Shown: positions 10,275-20,388 of the stretch, piece after piece
Numbering within the stretch: the stretch's first letter is position 1
Layout of the letters: every line of letters begins with the position of its first letter
Source of the DNA: DATJKD01 sp963728295
GTDB lineage: Bacteria; Pseudomonadota; Gammaproteobacteria; Steroidobacterales; Steroidobacteraceae
Assembly: GCA_963728295.1 (NCBI GenBank)
Contig: CAVSKB010000006.1
Span: 496,001 to 560,000, forward strand
Direction: 5' to 3'
Length of the DNA stretch: 64,000 nt
Translations under genes and position numbers: made by a program
Notes under the pieces: generated by a model
The model's database searches: none
Seen by the model: the letters and a program-made list of their open reading frames with translations, nothing else
Told to the model about the DNA's origin: nothing

Positions 10275-10847
10275 TCAGTCGGCCGCCGCCAACTCCGCAA
10301 GATCCCTGAGACTTTTCGCCCAGACCTTCTTCTGCTTGAGCGCCGCTTCCTGCGAAGCGAGCTTGTCCTGCTGTACCGTGATCTGCGCCTTCCCCGCGCC
10401 CTTGGCGTAGAAATAGAAGCTGATGCTCCTGCTGCCGTCTCTTGAGGTCGCGCGCATCGATTTGGGACGGGTTGCCTTGTGCACGACGACACCGCGCGGC
10501 AGCCATCTCGCCTGCCGCTTCTGATCCGCGGCGGTCGAGTAGAGCCGCTCGAGACCGGTGGCCACGGTCAGACTGCCGCTCGCCGCGAAGCCGTCCGCCT
10601 TCTGCAGGTTGGCACGCTTCCCGGTCAGGCGCTCGTATCCGACCGTCACGGATTGCGCCCACCAGTCGTCAACGCCGAAGCGCCGGTGCAGGAGCTCGGC
10701 GACCGCGGTGTGGGAGAGATCGCGGGCGCCGGCGTCATCGAGCGCTACGAGCCATTCGGCCCAGGTGCGGCCGGTCCTCGCGGCGATCGACGCGTCGCTC
10801 ACCGGCATTGATGCAGCCGCCTGCGTCGCGCGCTTTTTCGTCGCCAT
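10275..10847 (-). CDS. DUF4287-type protein with C-terminal helical region
   Basis: 190 residues, intact. Residues 25-70 (TGRTWAEWLVALDDAGARDL, then RRFGVDDWWAQSVTVGYERL) match the DUF4287 pattern, a small helical domain often joined to a START/AHSA1-like fold. The second half (LERLYSTAADQKRQARWLP, SISFYFYAKGAGKAQITVQQ) is compatible with that fold. The protein has no signal peptide and is presumed cytoplasmic. No partner gene is apparent. Confidence 0.65.
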   Translation of the reverse strand: MATKKRATQAAASMPVSDASIAARTGRTWAEWLVALDDAGARDLSHTAVAELLHRRFGVDDWWAQSVTVGYERLTGKRANLQKADGFAASGSLTVATGLERLYSTAADQKRQARWLPRGVVVHKATRPKSMRATSRDGSRSISFYFYAKGAGKAQITVQQDKLASQEAALKQKKVWAKSLRDLAELAAAD

Positions 10848-10960
10848 CCGTCACTACCCCCGGTCGCGGAACGAGTCGCTAGCTTACTCCGGGCTGGCCC
10901 GGCTTTTGCCTCGCGCCCGGCTTCCGGTATCGTTGCGCACCTCCCCAGCGCCGTGTGCCG

Positions 10961-12083
10961 ATGCCCGACTACACCGGATCGCCGGACTTCACGCACGGAC
11001 TGCCGCCGCGGCTCGGGTTGCTGCTCGTAAACCTCGGAACCCCGGACGCGCCGACGCCGCGTGCCGTGCGCCGCTTCCTGGCCGAGTTCCTGTCCGACCC
11101 GCGGGTGGTCGAAGCCCCGCGCGCCTTGTGGTGGCTCGCCCTGCACGGCGTCGTCCTGCGGGTCCGACCACGCCGCAGCGCCGCAGCGTACGCGACGATC
11201 TGGACGCCGCAGGGCTCTCCGCTGCTCGTCCATTCGGAGGCCCTGGTGCAGGCCCTGCAGCGCCGGCTCGCGGTGCGATTCGGCGACCGCGTACTGGTCG
11301 GTCTCGCCATGAGCTACGGCCTGCCGTCGATCGCCTCTGCCCTCGAATACCTCCGGCGTCAGAACGTGCGGCGCCTGCTCGTGCTGCCGCTCTATCCTCA
11401 GTACTCAGGCACGACCACCGCTTCGATTTTCGAACGTGTGACCGCCGGGCTCGCGCGCTGGCGATGGATTCCCGAGCTGCGATTCGTCAATGCGCTATCA
11501 TGAGGAAGAGGTCTACGTGGCGGCGGTGGCCGGCAGCGTTGCGGAGCATTGGCGGGTCCACGGACGCAAGCACCTGCTGTTCTCGTTCCACTCCATTCCG
11601 CAGCGCTACTTCAAGGCTGGCGATCCATATCACTGCCAATGCCAGGCAACGGCCCGCCGGGTCGCCGAACGGCTGGACCTGGCTTCCGAAGACTGGTCCG
11701 TGGCGTTTCAGTCCCGATTCGGTCGGGAACCCTGGCTACAACCGTACACGGACGTGCTGCTGGAAAAGTATGCGCAGTCGGGGCCGAAGCAAGTGACGGT
11801 CGTGTGCCCGGGCTTTGCCGTCGACTGCCTCGAAACGCTCGAGGAGGTCGACATCCGCCTGCGTGCGGCGTTTTTCCTCCGCGGAGGCGACGATTTCGAC
11901 TACGTGCCCTGCCTCAACTCGAGCGAGCCGCACACCCACTTGCTGGAGCAGCTGCTGATCCGCCATGCCCATGGCTGGCCCGAGATCGAGGGCCGGAGCG
12001 ATCCCGGCGCCGCTTGCATCCGCCAGCGAGCGAGCGCGGGCAATGGGCGCCCCCCGCTAGCCGGCCGGCGGAGCGGCAAGTGA
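10961..12083 (+). CDS. hemH: Ferrochelatase (one frameshift)
   Basis: Inserts Fe2+ into protoporphyrin IX, the last step of heme synthesis, at the inner face of the cytoplasmic membrane. The first frame has LLLVNLGTPDAPTPRAVRRF, QGSPLLVHSEALVQAL and LVLPLYPQYSGTTTASIFE. The second has the catalytic-His motif FSFHSIPQRY, then QSRFGREPWLQPYTD, VVCPGFAVDCLETLEEV, and the C-terminal SEPHTHLLEQLL. Together they give about 374 residues, normal for the family. An extra G at about 11492 breaks the frame (VN then RYHEEEVYV). Start to stop is 3n+1 bases, exactly what one insertion predicts. The gene is essential, so the break is probably a sequence error. Start taken at ATG 10961; a GTG two codons earlier is possible. 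Confidence 0.93.
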
Positions 12084-12187
12084 CATAAGCCGACATGGCT
12101 CATGCAGGCCGCAGCCGTCCGTCCGCCCGTAGCGGCCGCCTGGCGCCGCCGCCTGCGAAACGCCGTGGGGCACAGTAAGCTGACGAC

Positions 12188-12905
12188 ATGCTCGGGCGCT
12201 TCCTCGAGGTCAGCGTACATACTCCGGACGTCCGGGCATCGCTGTCCTTTTACGAGTCGATCGGCTTCGTCCAGGCGACCGTGGGCGAGGTCTGGACGCA
12301 CCCGTACGCGGTCGTCACCGACGGCCATCTCTACATCGGGCTGCACGGCTCCGGCATTCCCTCGCCGTCGTTGACCTGGGTGCGGCCGGACCTTGCCAGC
12401 CACGCGGCCGAGCTCGAGGCGCTTGGGATCAAGTTCGATTTCGTGCGCTTCGGCGAGGAAGCGTTCCACGAACTCGGCTTCTCCGATCCGTCCGGACACA
12501 CGATTACGCTGATCGAGGCGCGCACCTTCTCGCCGCTGGCCGTGGGTCATGCGCCGACCACCGCCATCGGCTATTTCGAGGAGTTCGGCGCTGCCGACCG
12601 CGAACCTCGCCGCCGCGAGCGCCTTCTGGGACAAGCTGGGTCTCGTTGCCTTCGAGCGGACCGAGGAGCCGTTTCCGAAGGCGGTGCTGGCGGGCTCGGA
12701 CATCAACGTCGGTCTCTACGAGCTCGAGCTGCGCGCGCCGGTGCTCGCATTCTCCGATCCGTTTATGGACGCGCGCATCGAGGCGCTGCGCGAGAAGGGA
12801 TTCCGGTTTCAGTCGCGGCTGCCGCGCGGGCTCGATTCGCGCGAGAACGCCATCCTCGAGGCGCCCGAAGGCACACCGCTCCTGCTGATGAAAGCCGACG
12901 AGTAA
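12188..12905 (+). CDS. Two-domain VOC (glyoxalase/dioxygenase-fold) protein, one frameshift
   Basis: Two vicinal-oxygen-chelate domains in tandem. Domain 1 is MLGRFLEVSVHTPDVRASLS to HELGFSDPSGHTITLIEAR. Domain 2 is LPTANLAAASAFWDKLGLVA to EAPEGTPLLLMKADE. An extra G near 12587 (FEEFG versus FEEFALPT) shifts the frame, and the full locus is 3n+1 bases, so one insertion explains it. About 239 residues once corrected. VOC proteins include lyases, dioxygenases and resistance proteins; substrate cannot be told here. Follows hemH with a 100-base gap. Confidence 0.8.
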
Positions 12906-12925
12906 CGCCCGCGTGGTCCCGGCCC

Positions 12926-13717
12926 TCAGCGAGAGCTGCCGGCCGCCCGTGCAACGACGTCGAAGCGGATCTCGACCTCGTCCGCCACTGCGATCGCGCC
13001 GCCCACGATGCTGAACGGCTTGATCCCGAGCTCGCTCTGCAGGACCTTGAAGCTGCCCTGCGCGGAAACCGAATCCGCGCCGATGCGCGCAGTGACCGGC
13101 ACCTCGCGCTCGAGCTGCGCGCCGCGGACCACGATGCGAACCTTCAGTTTCGACGGGGCGGTGTCCTCCAGCGGCCCCGCCGAGCTGACGACGATCTCCG
13201 GATAACTCGCCGCATCCAGCACGTCGGGACCGAGCATGTTGCTGCGGGTTCCGGTTCGCGCGTCCTCGGGCACCTTCGCCGCGAACTCCGGGCCGGCCGC
13301 GGCGCGCGCCGCCGGGTCGTCGACGACGAACGCGTCAACCGGCACGCGGAGCTCGAAACCCGACAAGTCGTGCGTGGCACCGAACCAGACCCGACCGGTT
13401 TCATCGGCGGAGGTGACGACGTGCACGTGACCGAAGCCGGACAGCTTACCGGCGCGCCGCACGAGCACGCTGACGACGCTCGCCCCGGGGTCGATCTCGA
13501 ATTCCCGTGCGCCGGCCGGAACCGCCGCCCGTGGCGCCGTAGTCGCCGGCCCCGGAGCGGGCTGCTCGGCGCGCCTTGGCGCGCAGGCGGCGATTGCGGC
13601 GCCGGCGACCGCGGCCAGCAGGAGTCCCGGCCATGGAACCCGGCCCGGGCCGTCCGGTCCGTCGCGACAACTCCGACCCGTGGCCTGCGTTAGTATCCCG
13701 TGGTCGCCGGTTTCCAA
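12926..13717 (-). CDS. YceI-family periplasmic lipid-binding protein, probable lipoprotein
   Basis: Intact 263-residue frame. A hydrophobic segment ending in AACAPR (lipobox-like) is followed by an Ala/Pro linker and a YceI lipocalin-like barrel: GAREFEIDPGASVVSVLVRR, DLSGFELRVPVDAFVVDDP, LDAASYPEIVVSSAGPLEDT, PFSIVGGAIAVADEVEIRF. YceI proteins bind polyisoprenoid or other amphiphilic ligands in the periplasm. The N-terminal 29 residues before the hydrophobic segment are longer than usual, so the true start may be later. It is divergent from a second YceI domain at 13732, an arrangement that suggests joint regulation. Confidence 0.8.
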   Translation of the reverse strand: METGDHGILTQATGRSCRDGPDGPGRVPWPGLLLAAVAGAAIAACAPRRAEQPAPGPATTAPRAAVPAGAREFEIDPGASVVSVLVRRAGKLSGFGHVHVVTSADETGRVWFGATHDLSGFELRVPVDAFVVDDPAARAAAGPEFAAKVPEDARTGTRSNMLGPDVLDAASYPEIVVSSAGPLEDTAPSKLKVRIVVRGAQLEREVPVTARIGADSVSAQGSFKVLQSELGIKPFSIVGGAIAVADEVEIRFDVVARAAGSSR

Positions 13718-13731
13718 GGGTCCCTCCCGGA

Positions 13732-14833
13732 GTGCTGCGCAATACGCCTTCGTCCTATGGCTCGGTCGCGAAGCTCCTGCACTGGAGCATCGTGGTGCTG
13801 ATAATTACACAACTGGTGCTGGGGATTACGGCCGACGACCTGCCGAACGGGCTCCGCAAGCTCGAGCTCCTTGCATGGCACAAGTCGTTCGGGATGCTGA
13901 TCCTGATGCTGGCGCTGGCGCGTCTCGCGTGGCGATACGCCAACCCCCGCCCGGTACCGCCCGCGGACATGCCGCGCTGGCAGCGGCTCGCCGCGGTCGG
14001 CACGCACCGCCTCCTCTATGCGCTCATCCTGCTGCAGCCGCTGACCGGGTGGCTGATGTCCTCGTACAAGAACTATCCAGTCAGCTTCTTCGGCCTGCTT
14101 TCAGTGGCCGGACCTCGTGGCGCCCGACCCGGGGCTGCACGAGCTGTTCGAGGAAGTGCACGAGTGGCTTGCGCGCCTGCTCGTGACCGTCGCGATCGTC
14201 CACGCTTCCGCCGCGCTCTACCATCACTTCGGACGCAAGGACGACGTGCTGCGGCGCATGCTGCCGTTTACCGGCGTCCTGCTGCTGCTGCTCCTGAGCG
14301 CTGGAGGCGTCCACGCGGCGACCGCCTGGCGTACGGATGCGTCAGGAAGCGAGCTGGTTTTCCGCGCCATGCAGGCCGGCGCGGAATTCGAGGGCCGCTT
14401 CAAACGCTTCACGCCGGAGATCCGGTTCGACCCCGCCGACCTGGCCGGAAGCCATTTCGACGTCAAGATCGATACGCGCTCGGCCGACACGCAGGACGGC
14501 GATCGCGACGCTGCGCTTGCGAGCGGCGACTTCTTCGCCACGGACCGCTGGCCGACGGCGCACTTCGAGACGACGGGCTTTACGGCCAAGGGGCCCGGCA
14601 AGTTCGAAGCCAAGGGCCGTCTCACGATCCGCGACGTGACTCGAGATGTGCTGCTGCCGTTCAGTTTCACCCCGGCGGCCGATGGGCACCACGCGACGCT
14701 CGCGGGCACCACCACCATACGCAGGCTCGATTTCGGCGTCGGCCAGGGCGAATGGAAGGACACAACCTGGGTCGGCAACGACGTCAAGATCCGCTTCGAG
14801 CTGCGACTCGCTTCCGCCGGGGATCCGCACTGA
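13732..14833 (+). CDS. Cytochrome b561 fused to a YceI domain (one frameshift)
   Basis: The N-terminal half is a four-helix cytochrome b561 (YceJ/CybB type): SYGSVAKLLHWSIVVLIITQ with a heme His in LLHW, LAWHKSFGMLILMLALAR, GTHRLLYALILLQPLTGWLM, then LHELFEEVHEWLARLLVTVAIVHASAALYHHF. Without a stop it continues through a hydrophobic, signal-like helix (MLPFTGVLLLLLLSAGGVHA) into a complete YceI domain (DASGSELVFRAMQAGAEFEG to DTTWVGNDVKIRFELRL). In E. coli yceJ and yceI are separate adjacent genes; here one frame spans both. A single extra base near 14100 (GLL then QWPDLVAP) breaks the b561 part, and the locus is 3n+1 long. Likely a membrane di-heme cytochrome with a periplasmic quinone- or isoprenoid-binding partner domain. 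Start GTG 13732 follows a CGGAG sequence. Confidence 0.85.
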
Positions 14834-14970
14834 CCTGGCGGTGATCCTGCGCTGCAGCAAGACTCGCCGCACCGCGCCTTTAGGAACTCGCGCGCCGCGG
14901 GCATAGAATGTCCGGGCTGCATGCGCAGCATCGATCTCCCGACACAACCGTTCGAACGCTGGGGGTCCAC

Positions 14971-16168
14971 ATGTCATCCCGGTTCACGGCGCCGTATCAG
15001 CGCCTGTTGCTGCCTGTCGTCGTCGCACTCGCGATCACCGCCTGCCAGAAGAAGCCCGAACCCGCGGAGGAAGCGCCCGCCGCAGCGGCCGGACCAGCCG
15101 CCGACGCGCTCGAGGGCCAGGTGGACATCGTGGCCTGGCCCGGATACGTCGAGCGCGGCGATACCGACAAGAATTACGATTGGGTGACGGCGTTCGAGCA
15201 GGAAACCGGCCTGCAAGGTCAACGTAAAGACCGCCGGCACCTCGGACGAGATGGTCTCGCTGATGACCCAGGGCGGATACGACCTCGTCACCGCCTCCGG
15301 CGACGCGTCGCTCCGCCTGATCCGTGGCGGCACCGTGCAGCCGGTCGACATCGGTCGCATCCCGAGCTACGCGAACGTCGATGAGCGGCTGAAGGAAGCG
15401 CCGTGGCACTATGTCGACGGCAAGCATTACGGCACGCCCTATCAGTGGGGGCCGAACGTGCTGATGTACAACACCAAGGTCTTCAAGACGGCGCCCAAGT
15501 CGTGGTCGGTCGTGCTCGAGCCGCAGAAGCTGCCGGACGGCAAGCCGAACAAGGGGCGCATCCAGGCCTATGACGGCCCGATCTACATCGCCGACGCGGC
15601 GCTGTACCTGATGGCGAAGCGCCCTGAGCTCGGGATCAAGAATCCGTTCGAGCTCAACGAAGAGCAGTACGCCGCGGCGCTCGAGCTGCTGCGCAAGCAG
15701 CACCCGCTGGTGCACCGCTACTGGCACGACGCGAACGTCCAGGTGCAGGACTTCACCAACGAAGGCGTCGTCGCCTCGAGCTCGTGGCCGTTCCAGGCGA
15801 ACACGCTGCTCGCCAACAAGCAGCCGATTGCAACTGTCGTCCCGGACGAAGGCGCCACCGGATGGGCGGACACGACGATGCTCGCCACCGATGCGAAGCA
15901 TCCGAACTGCGCCTATCGCTGGATGGAGTGGTCGCTCAATGCCAAGGTGCAGGGCGATCTCGCGTCGTGGTTCGGCTCCGTGCCCGCGGTGCCCGCCGCA
16001 TGCGAGGGCAACGCGCTGCTCGGACCGGAGGGCTGCAAGACCAACGGTTTCGAGAACTTCGACCGGATCCATTTCTGGCGCACACCGGAATCGACCTGCG
16101 CGCAGGGTACCTGTGTCCCGTACAGCCGCTGGGCGACCGATTACGTTGCGGTGATGGGCGGCCGCTAG
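14971..16168 (+). CDS. ydcS: Polyamine-type ABC transporter substrate-binding lipoprotein (one frameshift)
   Basis: Lipoprotein signal with LAITACQKK (lipobox Cys), then the periplasmic binding fold of the PotD/YdcS group: VDIVAWPGYVERGDTDKNYD, MVSLMTQGGYDLVTASGDAS, GTPYQWGPNVLMYNTKVF, EGVVASSSWPFQANTLLANK, and a C-terminal TPESTCAQGTCVPYSRW with two cysteines. An extra C near 15214 shifts the frame (ETG then CKVNVKTAG); the length is 3n+1. The following genes match ydcT, ydcU, ydcV and patD in order, identifying this as the YdcS-like component. It captures a polyamine or related amine in the periplasm. Start at ATG 14971 opens the signal peptide. Confidence 0.88.
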
Positions 16169-16175
16169 GCCGCCC
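16156..16175 (+). promoter_or_regulatory. Hairpin across the ydcS stop codon
   Basis: A perfect 8-bp stem (gggcggcc/ggccgccc) with loop GCTA includes the TAG stop of ydcS, 12 bases before the ydcT start. There is no U-tract. Such intercistronic hairpins can stabilise the upstream binding-protein mRNA or lower expression of the downstream transporter genes; that role here is inference. Confidence 0.5.
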
Positions 16176-16186
16176 TCGGGCCGCGC

Positions 16187-17197
16187 ATGGCGGCGATCGA
16201 ACTGCGCGACGCTTCGCGGGCATTCGGCCCGGTCGTCGCGCTCGACCGCGTCTCGCTCACGATCGCACCGGGTGAGTTCTTCGCGCTCCTCGGCCCGTCC
16301 GGCTCCGGCAAGACGACCTGTCTGCGCCTGATCGCAGGATTCGATCGTCCTGACAGCGGACAGGTGCTGCTCGACGGCGTGGACGTCACCGACGTCCCGC
16401 CGTTCGAGCGCAACGTCAACACGGTGTTCCAGGACTACGCGCTTTTCCCCCATATGAACGTCGCGGACAACGTCGCCTACGGGCTGCGCGTGCGCCGCGT
16501 CGCGGCAGCAGAACGACGCCGCCGCGCGATCGAGATGCTGGAGCTCGTGCAGCTCGAATCGTTCGCCGAGCGCAGACCGACGCAGCTCTCGGGAGGACAG
16601 AGGCAGCGCGTCGCGCTCGCCCGCGCACTGATCAATCAGCCGAAGGTACTGCTGCTCGACGAGCCGCTGGGCGCGCTCGACCTCAAGCTGCGTGAGGAGA
16701 TGCAGACCGAGCTCAAGGGACTGCAGCAGCGGCTCGGCATCACGTTCGTGTTCGTCACGCACGACCAGGGCGAGGCCCTTTCGATGGCGAACCGCGTCGC
16801 GGTGTTCAACGCAGGGCGCATCGAGCAGCTCGACACACCACGCGCGCTCTATACCCGACCGAAGACGGCCTTCGTCGCGGGCTTTGTCGGCAGCGCGAAT
16901 GTCGTCGAATCCGACCTCGCCGACCGTCTGACCGGGCGCGCGCAGGCGTTCGCGATCCGGCCGGAGCAGATCCGGATCCTGACGGATGGCACACCGCCCG
17001 CGGGCCACGTGTGCGTCGAAGGAGTGGTCGAGGACATCCTCTATCACGGCGCCAGCAGCCGCTGTCACGTGCGTATCGACGGCGGCGCCCTGCTCGCGGT
17101 CGCCCAGGCCGAATCCGGCGGTGCCCCGTCGTTACCAGCGCCCGGCACGCGCGTGCGTATCGCGTGGGCCCAGGCGAGCGCCGTACCCCTCGAGTGA
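16187..17197 (+). CDS. ydcT: Polyamine-type ABC transporter ATP-binding protein
   Basis: Intact, 336 residues. Walker A is LLGPSGSGKTTCLRL, Q-loop in TVFQDYALFPHMNV, ABC signature LSGGQRQRVALARAL, Walker B VLLLDEPLGALD, H-loop FVFVTHDQGEALSM. A TOBE domain follows from about residue 240 (AIRPEQIRIL, GVVEDILYHGASSRCHVRI). This is the PotA/YdcT group that energises uptake of polyamines and related compounds. The stop at 17197 nearly touches the next ATG (17200), indicating translational coupling with the permease. Confidence 0.95.
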   Translation: MAAIELRDASRAFGPVVALDRVSLTIAPGEFFALLGPSGSGKTTCLRLIAGFDRPDSGQVLLDGVDVTDVPPFERNVNTVFQDYALFPHMNVADNVAYGLRVRRVAAAERRRRAIEMLELVQLESFAERRPTQLSGGQRQRVALARALINQPKVLLLDEPLGALDLKLREEMQTELKGLQQRLGITFVFVTHDQGEALSMANRVAVFNAGRIEQLDTPRALYTRPKTAFVAGFVGSANVVESDLADRLTGRAQAFAIRPEQIRILTDGTPPAGHVCVEGVVEDILYHGASSRCHVRIDGGALLAVAQAESGGAPSLPAPGTRVRIAWAQASAVPLE

Positions 17198-17199
17198 CG

Positions 17200-18115
17200 A
17201 TGCTCGCGCGCAGCGTCTCGCGCTTCCTGCACAGCCGCCGCGGCTTCTACCTGGCGCTGCTGCTCGCGCCGCCGCTCCTGTGGCTGGGGACGGTCTACCT
17301 TGGCTCGCTTCTTGTTCTGCTCGCTGCAGAGTTTCTATGCGATCGACGAGTTCACCGCACGCGTCGTGCCGGAACTGACGCTCAAGACCTATCGGCAGCT
17401 GGTCGGGCATCCCGCAAACGTCGACATCATCCTGCGCACGCTTGCGATGGCGGTCGCCGTCACGCTTGCCTCCGCCGTGATCGCCTTTCCGATCGCTTAT
17501 TACATGGCGCGATACGCCGGGCCGCGGATGAGGGCGTTCTTCTACGTCGGCGTGATGCTGCCGATGTGGACCAGCTATCTCGTCAAGGTCTACGCATGGC
17601 GGCTTCTCCTCGCCAAGGAGGGCATCGTCTCCTGGGCGCTCACCGGGCTCGGGCTCGCAGGGCTCGCTCGACCGGCTGCTCGCCGTGCCTGTGGTCGGCG
17701 GGCCGTCGCTCGCCTCGAGCTACATCGGCATGTTCATCGTGTTCGTCTACATGTGGCTGCCGTTCATGATCCTGCCGCTGGCTGCCGCGCTCGAACGCGT
17801 GCCGCACTCGCTGCTGCAGGCCTCCGCCGATCTTGGCGCGCGGCCGCGGACAGACGTTCCGCAACGTCGTGCTGCCGCTCGCGTTGCCGGGCCTCGCCGC
17901 GGGCTCGATCTTCACGTTCTCGCTCACGCTCGGCGACTACATCATCCCGACGGTCGTCGGGGCGCCGGGCTATTTCATCGGCATGATGGTCTACCAGCAG
18001 CAGGGCACGGCCGGCAACATGCCGCTCGCCGCGGCCTTCTCGATCGTGCCGATCGTGCTGATCGCGCATCTACCTCGCGCTCGCACGGCGAATGGGGGCG
18101 TTCGATGCGCTCTAG
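17200..18115 (+). CDS. ydcU: Polyamine-type ABC transporter permease 1 (four frameshifts)
   Basis: Reassembled across frames: MLARSVSRFLHSRRGFYLAL, LQSFYAIDEFTARVVPELTL, AYYMARYAGPRMRAFFYVGV, FMILPLAAALERVPHSLLQA, the EAA-like loop SADLGARPGQTFRNVVLPLA, GDYIIPTVVGAPGYFIGMMV, ending ARRMGAFDAL. About six transmembrane helices. Extra bases at 17323 (G), about 17672 (C), 17847 (C) and 18067 (C) break the frame; four insertions predict length 3n+1, as observed. Two-permease transporters of this type form a heterodimeric channel with YdcV. Confidence 0.88.
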
Positions 18116-18921
18116 ACCACGCTGGGGCGGCGCCTCGACAGGGCTCAGAAGATCGCCGCTGCGGCCGGGCTCGTGTTCCTGCACCTGCCGGTGTGGGTGA
18201 TCGTGCTCTACGCGTTCACGACCGAGGATCGCACCTACGCCTTCCCGCCACCCGGGCTCACGCTGCACTGGTTCGAGGCCGCGTTCGCGCGCCACGATAT
18301 CTGGGAGGCGATGCGGCTGTCGCTCATGGTTGCAAGCGTCGCGACCGCTGGTCGCGCTCGTGCTCGGAACGCTCGCGGCCTTCGCGCTCGCACGCAGCAA
18401 CTTCCGCGCGAAGGAGTCGATCACGCTGCTCTTCGTGCTGCCGATCGCGCTGCCCGGCATCCTCACGGGGCTCGCGCTGCTGGCCGGGATCCGCTCGATC
18501 GGGCTCACGCCCGGGTTCTGGACCATCGTCGCGGGCCACGCGACGTTCTGCCTCGTGATCGTGCACAACAACGTCGATCGCACGCCTGCGCCGCATCCCC
18601 ACGAACTGGGTCGAGGCCTCGATGGACCTGGGCGCCGACGGCTGGCAGACCTTCCGCTTCGTGCTGCTGCCGCAGATCGCGACCGCGCTGCTCGCGGGCG
18701 GGATGCTCGCCTTCGCGCTGTCCTTCGACGAGATCATCGTCACGCTGTTCACGGCCGGGCACGAACGCACCCTTCCGATCTGGTTCTACAACGAGCTGTT
18801 CCGGCCCCGTGAGCGGCCGATCACCAACGTCGTCGCAGTGATCGTGATCCTCGTGACGCTCGGGCCCATACTGCTCGCCTATTACCTCACACGGCCGGAC
18901 GAACACGCGTCTGGCAACTGA
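18105..18921 (+). CDS. ydcV: Polyamine-type ABC transporter permease 2 (frameshifted)
   Basis: Reassembled: RAQKIAAAAGLVFLHLPVWV, LYAFTTEDRTYAFPPPGLTL, TLVALVLGTLAAFALARSNF, ITLLFVLPIALPGILTGLAL, then the EAA loop EASMDLGADGWQTFRFVLLP and ALSFDEIIVTLFTAGHERTL to the end at 18921. Extra G at 18347 and C at 18575 are evident. The 5' end is uncertain: an ATG at 18105 overlaps the ydcU stop but is in the wrong frame without one more correction. Partner of YdcU. The next gene, patD, starts 25 bases later. Confidence 0.85.
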
Positions 18922-18945
18922 CGCCGCCACGGCAGCGAGGCATCC

Positions 18946-20370
18946 ATGCAGACGAAACTGCTGATCAACGGCAAGCTCACCGCCGGCGGGGGCAAGGTCG
19001 AGGACGTTCTCAACCCGGCCACGGGCAAGGTACTGGCGCGCGTGGCCGAAGCCTCGCGCGAACAGGTGAACGCCGCGGTCGCCGCGGCGGACGCCGCGTT
19101 CGAGGGCTGGGCACACACGCCGCCCAAGGACCGCGCGACGCTGCTGCTCAAGCTCGCCGACCGGATCGAGGCGGACGGCAAGGGCTTCGCGAAGATCGAG
19201 TCGCAGAACTGCGGCAAGCCCTACGCGGCCGCGCTCGCGGACGAGATCCCCGCCATCGCCGACGTATTCCGCTTCTTTGCCGGCGCCTGCCGCAGCCTCA
19301 CGAGCGCGGTGTCAGGCGAATACCTCGCCGGCTACACCAGCATGATCCGGCGCGATCCGGTCGGCGTCGTTGCCTCGATCGCGCCCTGGAACTATCCCCT
19401 CATGATGGCAGCGTGGAAGCTGGGACCTGCGCTGGCCGCCGGCAACACCTGCGTGCTCAAGCCCTCGGAGCAGACGCCGCTCACGGCGCTCAAACTGGGG
19501 GAGCTGCTGGCAGAGCTCTTTCCTCCTGGTGTCGTCAACGTCATCGCCGGCCGCGGGGCGTCCGTCGGCGCTCCGCTCACCCGTCATCCGAAGGTCCGGA
19601 TGATCTCGCTCACGGGAGATGTAGCCACGGGCGCGAAGATTCTCGAGGCGGCCTCCGACGGGATCAAGCGCACGCATCTGGAGCTCGGTGGCAAGGCGCC
19701 GGTAATCGTGTTCGACGACGCGGACCTCGAGTCCGTGGTCTCCGGCGTGCGCACCTTCGGGTATTACAACGCCGGCCAGGATTGCACGGCGGCCTGCCGC
19801 CTCTACGCCGGCTCGAAGGTGTACGACCGGCTGGTAGCCGATCTCACGAGCGCCGTCGGCTCGATCAATGTCGGGCAGCAGAACGCGAAGGGCGTCGAGA
19901 TGGGCCCGCTCATCAGCGCCGAGCAGCGAACGCGCGTGGCGGGCTTCGTCGACCGTGCGAGGAAACAGAAGCACATCGAGGTCACGACCGGCGGAAAGGC
20001 GGGAACGGGCGGCGGGTTCTTCTACGAGCCCACGGTCGTCGCCGGCGCGCGGCAGTCCGACGAGATCGTGCAACGCGAGGTCTTCGGGCCGGTGGTGTCG
20101 GTCACGCGGTTCAAGGATCCCGACGACGCGATCGCGTGGGCGAACGACTCGGACTACGGCCTCGCTTCCTCGGTGTGGACGCAGGACATCGGCAAGGCGC
20201 TTACGGTTGCCTCGCGGCTGCAGTACGGCTGCACCTGGATCAACACGCACTTCATGCTGGTGAGCGAGATGCCGCACGGCGGGCTGAAGCGCTCGGGCTA
20301 CGGCAAGGACCTGTCGATGTATGCGCTCGAGGACTACAGCGTCGTGCGGCACGTGATGGCGAAGCTGTGA
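18946..20370 (+). CDS. patD: Gamma-aminobutyraldehyde dehydrogenase
   Basis: 474 residues in one intact frame, matching E. coli PatD (YdcW) nearly end to end: TSMIRRDPVGVVASIAPWNY, AAWKLGPALAAGNTCVLKPS, catalytic Glu in HLELGGKAPVIVFDDAD, catalytic Cys in YYNAGQDCTAACR, and LQYGCTWINTHFMLVSEMPH. It oxidises 4-aminobutanal, made from putrescine, to GABA using NAD+. Its position after ydcSTUV matches the E. coli ydcSTUVW operon, so import and catabolism of an amine are coupled here. An attC-like site begins 19 bases past its stop, so the integron array abuts this operon. Confidence 0.96.
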   Translation: MQTKLLINGKLTAGGGKVEDVLNPATGKVLARVAEASREQVNAAVAAADAAFEGWAHTPPKDRATLLLKLADRIEADGKGFAKIESQNCGKPYAAALADEIPAIADVFRFFAGACRSLTSAVSGEYLAGYTSMIRRDPVGVVASIAPWNYPLMMAAWKLGPALAAGNTCVLKPSEQTPLTALKLGELLAELFPPGVVNVIAGRGASVGAPLTRHPKVRMISLTGDVATGAKILEAASDGIKRTHLELGGKAPVIVFDDADLESVVSGVRTFGYYNAGQDCTAACRLYAGSKVYDRLVADLTSAVGSINVGQQNAKGVEMGPLISAEQRTRVAGFVDRARKQKHIEVTTGGKAGTGGGFFYEPTVVAGARQSDEIVQREVFGPVVSVTRFKDPDDAIAWANDSDYGLASSVWTQDIGKALTVASRLQYGCTWINTHFMLVSEMPHGGLKRSGYGKDLSMYALEDYSVVRHVMAKL

Positions 20371-20388
20371 ACGCGACCTCTGCACTGC

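Noticed and set aside
15035..17068. A 677-codon open frame on the minus strand opposite ydcS and ydcT
   Set aside because: It is the antisense shadow of two clearly recognised plus-strand genes; its protein is Arg/His-rich with no domain pattern.
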